Source: Jeotgalibacillus salarius
GTDB lineage: Bacteria > Bacillota > Bacilli > Bacillales > Jeotgalibacillaceae
Assembly: GCF_004405125.1 (NCBI RefSeq)
Contig: NZ_SORX01000001.1
Location: 441,780 to 505,779, forward strand
Length of the DNA stretch: 64,000 bases
Reading direction: 5' to 3'
In this document: one piece after another, positions 10,751 through 19,837 of the stretch
Layout of the letters: each line of letters opens with the position of its first letter
Position numbering within the stretch: position 1 is the stretch's first letter
Program-made: the position numbers and the translations under genes
Notes under the pieces: generated by a model
The model's input: only the letters and a program-made list of their open reading frames with translations
The model's database searches: none
What the model was told of the DNA's origin: nothing

Positions 10751-12250
10751 TTAGTCATTTATTGAATTCAGGAATTTTTTAAATGCTTCCTGTCCCTGTT
10801 CATTTTGCTTAAATACACCAGCATGAGAAAGGACTCTCTCAAATACTTTCCCTGTTTCTTCTTTAATAATCTCTATTGCATTTTCAGAAGTAAGGGTGCA
10901 CGATTCCAGTATTTTCTCTGCCCATTCTGCATGTTTGGCTGTACGTTTATCCTGCTTTAAACCATTGAGATCTTTGTTAGTAAGATAATCTGCAGTCAGC
11001 TGAAGCTCTTCTTTCAAACGGCCTGGAAGCACAGCTAACCCCATCACTTCAATCAGGCCGATATTTTCTTTTTTGATATGGTGAAGTTCTTCATGAGGAT
11101 GAAAAATTCCGTCTGGATGCTCGTCACTTGTGCGGTTATTGCGCAATACGAGATCGATTTCAAATTTCCCATCTCGCATTCTTGCTATTGGCGTTATGGT
11201 GTTGTGAGGCACACCGTTAGTAAAAGCTAACACATCCACTTTCGGATCCTCATAGTGTTTCCAGGACTCTAGCACTTCTCCCGCAAGTTTTGAGATTTTG
11301 TAACGGTCTCTCCCCCGCAACCTAAGAACAGACATTGGCCATTTAACAATTCCAGCATCAACGTCTTCATACCCATTAAAATTGAACTGCTCTATTACTG
11401 GTGCTGAAGCCATTGGGAATTCATAGTGCCCCGCCTGAAAATGGTCATGGCTTAATATGGATCCTCCTACAATTGGCAGGTCTGCGTTCGAACCGACGAA
11501 GTAATGAGGAAATTGCTCTGTAAAAGCTAACAGCTTATCAAAACTCTTTCGCGAGACTTTCATCGGCTTATGCGCTTCACTCAGTACAATGGCATGCTCA
11601 TTATAATAGACGTACGGTGAGTACTGGAAAAACCATTGTTCTTCTTCAAGCGTCACCGGTATAATCCGGTGATTTTGCCTTGCCGGATGATTCGCTCTGC
11701 CATCATACCCAACGTTTTCTTTACATAGTAAACATGATGGATAACCCACACTTTTTGCTTTCTTTTCAGCCGCTATTGCTGCAGGGTCTTTTTCAGGCTT
11801 TGAAAGGTTGATTGTGATTTCAAGTTCACCAAACGGGGTGCTGGCAAACCAGCTTTCATTTTTAGCAATGCGATTTGTCCGGATATAATTTGCATGCTGT
11901 GACAACTGATAAAAGAATTTCGTCGCTTCTTCAGGGTTGTCCTGGTAAAGAGAGAAAAACTTCTGATTCAGTTCAGACGGTCTCGGCATCAAACAATTCA
12001 TAATTGCTGCATCCAGCTGATCTTTTTCAGTAACGCTGATTACATTAAGTTCACCTTCGGCCCAGCTAAGTATTTCGTTCAGTACAGGCACCGGTGTATC
12101 CAGTTGTTCATCAGGAACAACTGTTTCTTCCGGTGCGTCAAACTTCAGTAAAGAAAGGATTCTGTTTCTGGCATAATCTATGTCGGCTTGCTCAATCATT
12201 CGCTGGTGCACAGCAAACTGTAGCAGGCGTTCGATTTGTAATGAAATCAT
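10751..12250 (-). CDS. galT: UDP-glucose--hexose-1-phosphate uridylyltransferase (GalT2 class)
   Basis: The 499-residue enzyme exchanges UMP between UDP-glucose and galactose 1-phosphate in the Leloir pathway. Length and sequence fit the firmicute GalT2 family rather than the 350-residue E. coli type. The active-site-like motif SILSHDHFQAGHYEFPM lies near residue 270, and C-terminal HPHEELHHIKKENIGLIEVMG is typical. The ATG at 12250 has AAGGAG 9 bp upstream; the reading frame extends further but enters galE. It lies 4 bp after galE. Confidence 0.94.
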   Translation of the reverse strand: MISLQIERLLQFAVHQRMIEQADIDYARNRILSLLKFDAPEETVVPDEQLDTPVPVLNEILSWAEGELNVISVTEKDQLDAAIMNCLMPRPSELNQKFFSLYQDNPEEATKFFYQLSQHANYIRTNRIAKNESWFASTPFGELEITINLSKPEKDPAAIAAEKKAKSVGYPSCLLCKENVGYDGRANHPARQNHRIIPVTLEEEQWFFQYSPYVYYNEHAIVLSEAHKPMKVSRKSFDKLLAFTEQFPHYFVGSNADLPIVGGSILSHDHFQAGHYEFPMASAPVIEQFNFNGYEDVDAGIVKWPMSVLRLRGRDRYKISKLAGEVLESWKHYEDPKVDVLAFTNGVPHNTITPIARMRDGKFEIDLVLRNNRTSDEHPDGIFHPHEELHHIKKENIGLIEVMGLAVLPGRLKEELQLTADYLTNKDLNGLKQDKRTAKHAEWAEKILESCTLTSENAIEIIKEETGKVFERVLSHAGVFKQNEQGQEAFKKFLNSIND

Positions 12251-12254
12251 TTTG

Positions 12255-13262
12255 TCAGTCTCCTTTCCGGGTCTCCAGGTTATACCCATGAGGATGCAGG
12301 CTGTGCCATTTCCAGGCGCTTTCAATAATGTCATGAAGGCTTGTATAAACTGGACTCCACTTCAGTATTTCTTTTGCTTTATCAGCTGAAGCAACCAGTT
12401 TGGCAGGGTCACCCGCTCTGCGTGCCTCTTCTTTTGCAGGAATGTCATGTCCCGTCACTTTACGTGCTGTGTCTATTACTTCTTTTACACTGAATCCCTG
12501 ACCGTTTCCAAGGTTAAAGACAGTCGTTTCAGGGTCTGATTCCAGCTTTTCAAGCGCGAGAAGATGTGCATCAACCAGGTCGCTCACATGAATATAATCA
12601 CGGATACAAGTGCCATCAGGAGTCGGATAATCGCTTCCAAATATACTAATATGTTCACGCTGACCAAGGGCCACCTGTAAAATGATTGGGATCAAGTGCG
12701 TTTCAGGGTCATGATCTTCCCCTCTCAGACCTTCAGGATCAGCCCCGGCAACGTTAAAATACCTGAGCGAAATCGAGTGAATACCATAAGCTTCACTTGA
12801 CCATTTCAACATTTTTTCAACAGCTAACTTTGTCTCTCCATAAGGGTTTGTCGGAGACACTCTGTCTTCTTCTGTTAACAGGTCTGTTTCAGGCTCCCCA
12901 TATGTCGCTGCAGTTGAAGAGAACACAAGCTTTTTCACGCCGTGACGCTCCATTGCCTGAAGAAGTGAAATCGCCCCGCCTACATTATTTTCATAGTATT
13001 TCAAAGGGTTCTGAACACTTTCTCCTACGAGTGAGCTTGCAGCAAAATGAATGACGGCGTCAATATGATGATTCGTAAACACACGATCAAGAAAATCCCC
13101 ATCATGCAAAGATCCTTCGTAAAATTGATCATCGCTGCTGACTGCCCCGCCGTGACCTGTTTTCAGACTATCAACTACAACCGTTTCAAATCCTCTTCTC
13201 TTCAGTGCCAATACTGCATGACTTCCAATATACCCCGCTCCACCTGTGACAAGTACTGCCAT
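12255..13262 (-). CDS. galE: UDP-glucose 4-epimerase
   Basis: The 335-residue short-chain dehydrogenase interconverts UDP-galactose and UDP-glucose. The Rossmann motif VTGGAGYIGSHAVLAL is at the N-terminus, the catalytic S-Y-K set is in FSSTAATYG and NPYGETKLAVEKML, and RYFNVAGADPEG follows. AGGAG lies 8 bp before the ATG at 13262; an in-frame GTG at 13271 is less likely. It sits in the Leloir operon between the GH2 gene and galT. Confidence 0.95.
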   Translation of the reverse strand: MAVLVTGGAGYIGSHAVLALKRRGFETVVVDSLKTGHGGAVSSDDQFYEGSLHDGDFLDRVFTNHHIDAVIHFAASSLVGESVQNPLKYYENNVGGAISLLQAMERHGVKKLVFSSTAATYGEPETDLLTEEDRVSPTNPYGETKLAVEKMLKWSSEAYGIHSISLRYFNVAGADPEGLRGEDHDPETHLIPIILQVALGQREHISIFGSDYPTPDGTCIRDYIHVSDLVDAHLLALEKLESDPETTVFNLGNGQGFSVKEVIDTARKVTGHDIPAKEEARRAGDPAKLVASADKAKEILKWSPVYTSLHDIIESAWKWHSLHPHGYNLETRKGD

Positions 13263-13282
13263 TTTAAACACTCCTTATCCGC

Positions 13283-15073
13283 CTATTTCGATTTAATCTC
13301 ATTATGCCATTGAAGATTGATTTCCCTAATCTCTTCGATTTTGCATTTCGGCTCTCTATCATAGGTTAATATACCATTAATCTCCTGCTCAACATCTGTC
13401 AGCTGAGTATAGCAATAGCCATGCAGCGCTTCAGAATGATAGACCGCATCCATGATCCGCTTGTAATCTGCCACATAATCTTTTTCATCTTTAACCGATG
13501 TATAGCCCCAGCCATTATCTTCGCCAGTCATAAATCCGATCCCGCCAAACTCTGTTAATAAAATCGGTTCTCCCTGATGGCTGAATCCATTGGCATATAT
13601 TTTACGTTTTGCCGGCTGTGATGAAAGCAAGTTTTCTTTTGTGCTGAGTTCTTCTTTAAAATGGGCACTTTTTGCTTTTTCATCGTCACTGCCGTGGTTG
13701 TAGTTATGAATCGCACAGATATCAGTTACCGTCTGCTCCCATCCGTCATTACCGACAACAAGGCGTGTCTGGTCAATTGAGTGCAGGTGGTGATAAAGTG
13801 CCTGTGAATGATGCTGCTGCTTGCTGTCAGTTCTGATCATTTGCACACCCCAGCTCTCATTCAGCGGAACCCAGGCAACAATCGATGGGTGGTTGTAATC
13901 ACGTTCGATAATTTCTGACCATTCCTCTACCAGTCGTGATGCTGCTTTTTCTGAGTAAAATGCGGATGCTGCGCACTCTCCCCATACCAGGAAGCCAAGC
14001 TGATCTGCCCAGTATAAAAATCTTGGATCCTCAACTTTTTGATGCTTTCTGCAGCCATTAAAGCCGAGCTCTTTTGCCAGTTCGATATCCCGCTTGAAGT
14101 CCTGATCATCAGGTGCCGTCAATAAACCTTTTCGCCAGTATCCCTGATCAAGTACAAGACGCTGGTAGTATGGTTTATTATTCAGATAGACCATTCCATC
14201 CTCTGTATGAACCTTTCTCATTCCAAAGTAAGTGTCCACCTGATCATACACTGCTGCTTCGTCCAAAACTTTTATTGTCATATCAAATAATTGAGGATTT
14301 TCAGGTGACCAGGTCATGCCCTTATGATGGAATCCGGTATGAAAAATATGCTGACCGAATACATTAAAAGTGCGTTTTACATAGGCTTCGTTAATTAAAA
14401 ACCGCTCTTTTACAATAGACGTTCCTTTAAATGAAATTGAAACGTCAGCCCATTTGCCAATCGCTGCATCTGAATAGTCAAATTCAGCTTCAATATCACC
14501 TTTATCCAGGTCTGGTGTGAGACGTACATGGTTCAGAGAAGCTTCAGGTACAGCTTCAAGCCATACTGACTGCCAGATTCCTGTCGTATTTGTATACCAG
14601 ATCGACTCGATTTCCTCTTTCCAGAATTGCTTGCCTCTTGGAATAGTTTCATCTTTTGATGGGTCATAGGCACGAACCGTAATAACCGCTTCTTCACCAG
14701 CTAAATGTGTAATATCAAAAGAAAAAGACGTATGTCCCCCTGTGTGCTCCCCAGCAAGTTCGTGATTCACATAAACTTTCGCCTGGTAGTCCACAGCTCC
14801 GAAGTGAAGAATCAACTGCTTGCCGCTCCAGTCAGCAGGAATATCCACTTTACGCTGATACCATACAACATCATGGAACGTTTTATCGTATACCCCACTT
14901 AATTCAGTCTGAAAAGCAAATGGAACCTGGATTTTACGGTCAAATGCTTCACTGCTCTGATACCACTTTTCACTCAGCCCTTTATGCTGATCATCAAAAG
15001 CGAAATCCCATTCTCCATTTAAACTAAGCCAGTCTTGACGTACAAATTGCGGACGAGGATATTCTGTTCTCAT
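13283..15073 (-). CDS. Glycoside hydrolase family 2 protein, probable beta-galactosidase
   Basis: The 596-residue protein lacks a signal peptide, so it is cytoplasmic. It has the GH2 order: sugar-binding jelly roll (residues 1-180), immunoglobulin-like sandwich (about 180-290) and TIM barrel. The acid/base glutamate is E406 in VPLNESWG and the nucleophile E508 in LLTEFGG. At under 600 residues it is shorter than LacZ-type enzymes and closer to the compact GH2 group. The galactose operon suggests that it releases galactose from imported oligosaccharides; beta-glucuronidase or beta-mannosidase activity cannot be excluded from sequence. AGGAG lies 9 bp before the ATG. Confidence 0.88.
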   Translation of the reverse strand: MRTEYPRPQFVRQDWLSLNGEWDFAFDDQHKGLSEKWYQSSEAFDRKIQVPFAFQTELSGVYDKTFHDVVWYQRKVDIPADWSGKQLILHFGAVDYQAKVYVNHELAGEHTGGHTSFSFDITHLAGEEAVITVRAYDPSKDETIPRGKQFWKEEIESIWYTNTTGIWQSVWLEAVPEASLNHVRLTPDLDKGDIEAEFDYSDAAIGKWADVSISFKGTSIVKERFLINEAYVKRTFNVFGQHIFHTGFHHKGMTWSPENPQLFDMTIKVLDEAAVYDQVDTYFGMRKVHTEDGMVYLNNKPYYQRLVLDQGYWRKGLLTAPDDQDFKRDIELAKELGFNGCRKHQKVEDPRFLYWADQLGFLVWGECAASAFYSEKAASRLVEEWSEIIERDYNHPSIVAWVPLNESWGVQMIRTDSKQQHHSQALYHHLHSIDQTRLVVGNDGWEQTVTDICAIHNYNHGSDDEKAKSAHFKEELSTKENLLSSQPAKRKIYANGFSHQGEPILLTEFGGIGFMTGEDNGWGYTSVKDEKDYVADYKRIMDAVYHSEALHGYCYTQLTDVEQEINGILTYDREPKCKIEEIREINLQWHNEIKSK

Positions 15074-15088
15074 TACTTTCCACTCCTT

Positions 15089-16108
15089 TTAGTATGTAGT
15101 TAATCGATAAACCGTTTCAGCACTGTATGTTTCCCCCGGAGACAACTCACATGTTGGAAAAGAAGGCTCATTCACTGCATTTGGCAAGCCCTGCGTTTCC
15201 AGACACATTCCTGAGTGCGCCTTTATCTTCTCACCGCGCATCTCACCTTCAGCTCCAAGCTGATTACCCGAATAAAAAACGACAGCTGGTTGATCTGTAC
15301 GAAGAGATAGTCGCCTTCTGCTTCTCGGCTCACTCAGCTGAATCGTTCCTTCATTTAATAAAAACGGATGGTCATAGCCGTTCCCACCAATTTTAATTTG
15401 TTGATGCTGGATGTCCAAAGCATCTGCCAGCTTTTTCGGTTCACGGAAATCAAAAGGCGTATTCTCTACGTTTCTTTGTTCTCCTGTCGGAATCAGGTTT
15501 TCATTTAGCGGCAGATAAGCATCTGCCGGAATCTGCAGCTCGTGATTCATAACCGGTTCAAGAGTTCCTGTCAGGTTAAAGTAAGTATGATTCGTCAGGT
15601 TGACAACTGTTTTTCTGTCAGCTGTTGCTTCATAGTTAATTTTAAGTTCATCATCATCTGTCAGCGTGTAACTCACCTGCACATTCAGTTCTCCGGGGAA
15701 TCCTTCATCTAAATGAGGGCTTGTCAGATGAAACACTAACGTATCGTCTTTTTCAGTTACTGCCCAAATCTTTTTATCGAACCCTTCTTCCCCACCATGC
15801 AGTGAGTTTTCACCGTCATTTTTCTCAAGGTTGAAGATTTCGTCATCTAACTTAAAAGCTGCGTTTTCAATTCGGCCTGCAAAACGCCCGACAATTGCCC
15901 CGAAGTACGGTGAGTCTGTTAAATATCTGGAGAAATCATTATAGCCGAGAACAATATTGTCCTGTTTTCCATCTTTATCAGGTGTAATCCATTCAGTGAT
16001 GATGCAACCGTAATTCAGCGCTGACAGCTGCACGCCATTTTTGTTTTCAATTGTGTATTTAATAACCTTTTGCCCATTATGTGTTGCAATTTCTTTTTGT
16101 GATATCAT
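15089..16108 (-). CDS. galM: Aldose 1-epimerase (galactose mutarotase)
   Basis: The 339-residue enzyme interconverts the alpha and beta anomers of galactose before GalK. Family motifs are NYGCIITEW, the GRFAGRIENAAF stretch, NSLHGGEEGFDKKIW, the catalytic-histidine region NLTNHTYFNLTG, and a late glutamate in CLETQGLPNAVNEPSFP. It overlaps galK by four bases (ATGA), so the two are translationally coupled. Confidence 0.95.
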   Translation of the reverse strand: MISQKEIATHNGQKVIKYTIENKNGVQLSALNYGCIITEWITPDKDGKQDNIVLGYNDFSRYLTDSPYFGAIVGRFAGRIENAAFKLDDEIFNLEKNDGENSLHGGEEGFDKKIWAVTEKDDTLVFHLTSPHLDEGFPGELNVQVSYTLTDDDELKINYEATADRKTVVNLTNHTYFNLTGTLEPVMNHELQIPADAYLPLNENLIPTGEQRNVENTPFDFREPKKLADALDIQHQQIKIGGNGYDHPFLLNEGTIQLSEPRSRRRLSLRTDQPAVVFYSGNQLGAEGEMRGEKIKAHSGMCLETQGLPNAVNEPSFPTCELSPGETYSAETVYRLTTY

Positions 16109-17295
16109 CCTGTCTGTTCAGCTCCTTTAATAGAAATCTCTTTTGCACCGTCTCCAACTGAAGCGACATAAAAGTCCGGACCATAGCCAATGCGGTCCTG
16201 ATAATGACTTCTCGTATTTTTAATCAAGTCATCAACATTATCCGTTTTTACAATCGCAATTGCACAACCACCAAAGCCCGCTCCTGTCATTCTGGCGCCT
16301 ATTACACCTGGCTGCGTTTGAGCAAATTCCGCTAACGTATCCAGCTCTTCTCCGGTCACTTCATAATCTACCTTTAAAGACTGGTGGGAGGCATTCATCA
16401 GTTGACCTACGTGATCAAGGTCGCCCGCTTTTAAAGAAACATAAGCCTGCTTCGTGCGCTCATTTTCAGTTACGACATGTTTGACTCTTTTATATAGAAG
16501 TGAATCATCGAGCCATACCTCCACCTCTGAGAGCTGGTCAACTGAAAGTTCACCCAGGCTCTCGACTTCTACATGGTTTTGTATCATTTCTAAAGCCCGC
16601 TCGCATTCAGCACGACGTTCATTATATTTTGACGATGCGAGTTCTCTTCTTTTATTGGTATTCATAATCACGATTTTTTCATATTTAAGTTCAATCGGTG
16701 CATATTCAAACTTCAGCGTGTCACAATCAAGCCATAGCGCCTGTCCCTGCTTCCCCATTCCGATTGCAAACTGATCCATAATCCCGCTATTTACACCGAT
16801 GAATTCGTTTTCAACACGCTGACACAACTTTATCAGTTCAACCTGTGAAATTGTCAGTCCGGCTAATCCTTTTGCCATTACACCGGCTGCCATTTCAATA
16901 GAAGCAGATGATGAAAGACCAGCACCATTCGGAATATTACCTTCAAATAACACGTCAAAGCCTTGATTTATTTTGTAACCGCTTTCTTTTAAAAAGTGTA
17001 TGACTCCCAGCGGATAGTTCACCCACTCAATTTCAGTGTTCTTTTCAAGCTCATCCAGAGAAGCTGTAATGATGCCTGTTTGCGGAAAGTTTTTAGATGC
17101 CAATCTGATCTTCTTATCATTACGCTGCTTCACATAGGCGTAAGTTCCATATGTAATCGCCAGCGGAAATACTTTTCCTCCATTATAATCCGTATGTTCC
17201 CCGATCAGGTTAATTCTACCCGGCGCAAAAAACAAACGTTCAGGTGATTCATTAAATATAGAGATAAAAGACTGTTTTAAGTCGTACACGTTCAT
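16105..17295 (-). CDS. galK: Galactokinase
   Basis: The 396-residue GHMP kinase phosphorylates galactose at C1. The galactokinase signature GRINLIGEHTDYNGG is near residue 27. The ATP loop NGAGLSSSASIEMA is at about 124, and MTGAGFGGCAIA is near the C-terminus. AAGGAGG precedes the ATG. It is first in the minus-strand operon and diverges from the sugar-transport genes across a 284-bp region packed with operator-like repeats. Confidence 0.96.
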   Translation of the reverse strand: MNVYDLKQSFISIFNESPERLFFAPGRINLIGEHTDYNGGKVFPLAITYGTYAYVKQRNDKKIRLASKNFPQTGIITASLDELEKNTEIEWVNYPLGVIHFLKESGYKINQGFDVLFEGNIPNGAGLSSSASIEMAAGVMAKGLAGLTISQVELIKLCQRVENEFIGVNSGIMDQFAIGMGKQGQALWLDCDTLKFEYAPIELKYEKIVIMNTNKRRELASSKYNERRAECERALEMIQNHVEVESLGELSVDQLSEVEVWLDDSLLYKRVKHVVTENERTKQAYVSLKAGDLDHVGQLMNASHQSLKVDYEVTGEELDTLAEFAQTQPGVIGARMTGAGFGGCAIAIVKTDNVDDLIKNTRSHYQDRIGYGPDFYVASVGDGAKEISIKGAEQTG

Positions 17296-17347
17296 CTGGC
17301 ATCCTCCTTATCATTGATACTGATTAATAAAACTAAACATATTCATA

Positions 17348-17375
17348 ATTATAATTTATTTTTAGTAAAAGTCAA
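17348..17375 (-). promoter_or_regulatory. Sigma-A promoter of the galK operon
   Basis: On the minus strand TTGACT (17375-17370) and TATAAT (17353-17348) are separated by 16 bp. A TTTTAGTAAAA inverted repeat lies in the spacer and another operator-like repeat abuts the -35, so repression by occlusion is likely. Confidence 0.75.
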
Positions 17376-17492
17376 CGTAAAACTAAAATAAGTTTTACTA
17401 AATCAACTAACTATTTTAATTCGAAAAACCTTACTATTAAGGGATTAATACGTAATAATGTTACAAGGTTATTAAATTATCAAAAAATAAAG

Positions 17493-17521
17493 TTGACAAT
17501 GTAAGCGCTTTTAGTTTACAT
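17493..17521 (+). promoter_or_regulatory. Promoter with cre-like site for the sugar ABC genes
   Basis: -35 TTGACA (17493-17498) is followed after 17 bp by a weak -10 TTACAT (17516-17521). The spacer holds ATGTAAGCGCTTTTA (17499-17513), which matches the CcpA cre consensus at all but one fixed position. An operator-like repeat follows the -10. This fits induction by sugar and glucose repression. Confidence 0.65.
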
Positions 17522-17579
17522 TTGTTTTAGTTAATAAAACGATTGTTAACTAAACTTTTAACTTGAGGGGGATTTTCAA

Positions 17580-18842
17580 ATGAAAAAGTCTTTACTTACA
17601 GTTGCATCAGGTTTAGCAGTGGCGTCAGTACTGGCAGCATGTTCAGGCGATGACACATCAAACGAAGGCAGCAGTGAAGGTAGCAGCGGCACTCAGGAAA
17701 TTACATTCTGGGCACCATTTTCAGGAGCAGACGGTCCAAACATGGAGCAGATTGTAAACGAATTCAATGACTCACAGGATGAAGTTGCAGTAGATTTCCA
17801 AATTGTCCCACAGTCAGAATATTATACGACTCTTGACTTGTCCCTAAGCGGTCAGCAGGAAGGTGCAGATGTGATGATCATGCACGGTGATCAGATTATG
17901 ACATATGCGAATCAAAACATTATTAAAAACCTTGATGATATCGTAGGTGACCAGATCAGCCAGGATAATTACCATCCTACTGCCTGGGAAGGCGCAGAAG
18001 TAGATGGATCGATTTATGGTGTTCCACTGGATATCCACCCACTTATGTTCTATTACAATAAAGATTTATTTGAGGCAGCAGGATTGGATCCGGAAGCTCC
18101 ACCAACTAATCGTGAAGAGTTCCTTGAAGCAGCAATCGCGACAACAAACGGTGAAGGACAATATGGATTTGCAGTACCAACACTATGGCCTCAGCAGTTC
18201 ATCTTCCCGACAGTTGTATATCAAAATGGCGGAGAACTGATCACAGATGATGGTGAAGTACAGTATGATTCACCAGAAGCAGTTGAAGCACTTGAGTTTC
18301 TTCACTCTTTAATCTATGAGCATGAAGTATCACCGGCAGACATTCAGCAGGATGGAGAGCTGACGTTGTTCCTTCAGGGTAATTCAGCAATGCATATGAA
18401 CGGTCCATGGATGATGAACCAGTTTGAAGAATCTGGCATGAATTATGGCGTTGCACCAGTGCCTCAGCTAGGAACTGAACAGCAGGCTGTATTTGCGAAC
18501 TCACATAACTTCGTGATCCCTGAAACGGTTCAGGATGATGCTAAAATTGAAGCAATCACAACATTCCTTAACTATGTAGATGAAAATGGTATGGCTTGGG
18601 CTGAGTCTGGACAGGCTCCGGCATCTAAAGCTGTATACGAAAGTGACGAATTCAATGAAATGAAACAGCAGCCAGAAGTGGCGAAGCAATTCGAATATGT
18701 ACAGTTCTCTCCAAACGTTGAAAACTGGGGACCTGTATCAGATCCATTGTTTAGCGCTGTAAATGAAGTACTCCTTAACCAGAGTGAACCACAGGAAGCA
18801 CTTGAGCAGGCAGCTCAGGATGCGCAGGCAAGTCTGCAATAA
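17580..18842 (+). CDS. Sugar ABC transporter substrate-binding lipoprotein
   Basis: The 420-residue protein has a lipoprotein signal with lipobox LAAC (Cys21), then a Ser/Gly/Glu-rich linker. The solute-binding fold typical of carbohydrate family 1 follows (EITFWAPFSGADGPNMEQIVNEFN). It would capture oligosaccharides outside the membrane for the two permeases downstream. GAGGGGG lies about 7 bp before the ATG. The closest functional guess is a galacto- or arabinogalacto-oligosaccharide binder, based only on context. A hairpin follows it before the permease genes. Confidence 0.92.
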   Translation: MKKSLLTVASGLAVASVLAACSGDDTSNEGSSEGSSGTQEITFWAPFSGADGPNMEQIVNEFNDSQDEVAVDFQIVPQSEYYTTLDLSLSGQQEGADVMIMHGDQIMTYANQNIIKNLDDIVGDQISQDNYHPTAWEGAEVDGSIYGVPLDIHPLMFYYNKDLFEAAGLDPEAPPTNREEFLEAAIATTNGEGQYGFAVPTLWPQQFIFPTVVYQNGGELITDDGEVQYDSPEAVEALEFLHSLIYEHEVSPADIQQDGELTLFLQGNSAMHMNGPWMMNQFEESGMNYGVAPVPQLGTEQQAVFANSHNFVIPETVQDDAKIEAITTFLNYVDENGMAWAESGQAPASKAVYESDEFNEMKQQPEVAKQFEYVQFSPNVENWGPVSDPLFSAVNEVLLNQSEPQEALEQAAQDAQASLQ

Positions 18843-18856
18843 TCAACAATAAAGTG

Positions 18857-18900
18857 AAAAGGTAAGAGTGGGGATTTGCCCTCCCTCTTACCTTTTATTT
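18857..18900 (+). terminator. Intercistronic hairpin after the binding-protein gene
   Basis: AAAAGGTAAGAG and CTCTTACCTTTT form a perfect 12-bp stem with a GGGG/CCCT inner pairing, followed by ATTTT. It lies between the binding-protein gene and the permeases and probably lets the binding protein be made in excess. Confidence 0.7.
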
Positions 18901-18931
18901 TAAACCAGCTTTAAAGAAAGAAGGTTATGAT

Positions 18932-19837
18932 ATGAAGTCAAAAGCATCGGGATTCACATCATTTTTATTCGTGCTTCCATATCTGATCATGTTTACACTG
19001 TTCTTGGTTTTCCCATTGATTTACGGGATCTATATCAGTTTTCATGATTGGAATTTAATCTCTCCTATACATCCTTTTGTGGGACTGGAAAATTATTCAG
19101 CAATTTTTATATCAGGTACACCTGAAAACCGTGTGTTTTTGAACGGACTAAAAAATACTGCTCAATTTGTTATTTACAGTGTGCCTTTATTAGTCATTGT
19201 CGGTCTTGGGCTTGCTATGCTGGTCAACAGTTTACCTGAGAAAATTCGCGGCTTTTTCCGAACAGCCTATTTCCTCCCTTACGCTATTTCTGTATCAGTA
19301 ATAGCTGTCCTTTGGCTTTGGATGCTTGATTCAAACTCAGGTCTGATGAATCAATTTCTGAATTCACTTGGTATGGATAGTATTCCATGGTTAACCCGAC
19401 TGCCTTTTGCATGGATATCACTCGTTATCGCAACTGTGTGGTGGACTATTGGTTTTAATATGATTATCTTTATCAATGCACTGAACGAGGTTCCCGAAGA
19501 TCTTTATGAAGCAGCGGAAATTGATGGTGCTTCAAAATGGCATAAGTTTTTACATATCACGCTGCCGACTATCAGACCGATTATGATCTTTGTAATTATC
19601 ACCTCAACGATCGCATCTTTTAACGTTTATGGCCAGCCGTACTTAATGACACGCGGTGGTCCTGGTGAATCAACAGAGGTCCTGTTAATGGGTATTGTTC
19701 AGCAGGCGTTTCAACTGAGACAAATGGGATCAGCAGCTGCAATGGCCATGTTGATGGCGCTCATTATGATTGTTATTTCAGTCGGCCAGTTCCTTGTTAC
19801 CAGATCTGGTGAAAGAAAGGAGAAAAACAATGCGTAA
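18932..19837 (+). CDS. Sugar ABC transporter permease (MalF type)
   Basis: The 301-residue membrane protein has six predicted helices. The cytoplasmic EAA loop EVPEDLYEAAEIDGASKWHK (about residues 188-207) docks an ATPase. It forms the importer channel with the next gene. AAGG lies 8 bp before the ATG. The two permease genes overlap by 8 bp. No ATP-binding subunit is found nearby, so a shared MsmX-type ATPase encoded elsewhere is likely. Confidence 0.93.
   Translation: MKSKASGFTSFLFVLPYLIMFTLFLVFPLIYGIYISFHDWNLISPIHPFVGLENYSAIFISGTPENRVFLNGLKNTAQFVIYSVPLLVIVGLGLAMLVNSLPEKIRGFFRTAYFLPYAISVSVIAVLWLWMLDSNSGLMNQFLNSLGMDSIPWLTRLPFAWISLVIATVWWTIGFNMIIFINALNEVPEDLYEAAEIDGASKWHKFLHITLPTIRPIMIFVIITSTIASFNVYGQPYLMTRGGPGESTEVLLMGIVQQAFQLRQMGSAAAMAMLMALIMIVISVGQFLVTRSGERKEKNNA

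Larger units (their letters stand above)
17325..17550. promoter_or_regulatory. Repeated operator-like sites in the gal divergent region
   Basis: The half-site TTTTAGT (or AACTAAAA) recurs in both orientations. It is seen near 17325-17336, as TTTTAGTAAAA (17360-17370), as GTAAAAC-N8-GTTTTAC (17377-17398), as TTTTAGTTTAC (17510-17520) and as GTTTTAGTTAATAAAAC (17524-17540). These overlap the galK promoter on one side and the transporter promoter on the other. The LacI-type regulator of the operon is the likely binder; this is inferred. Confidence 0.65.
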
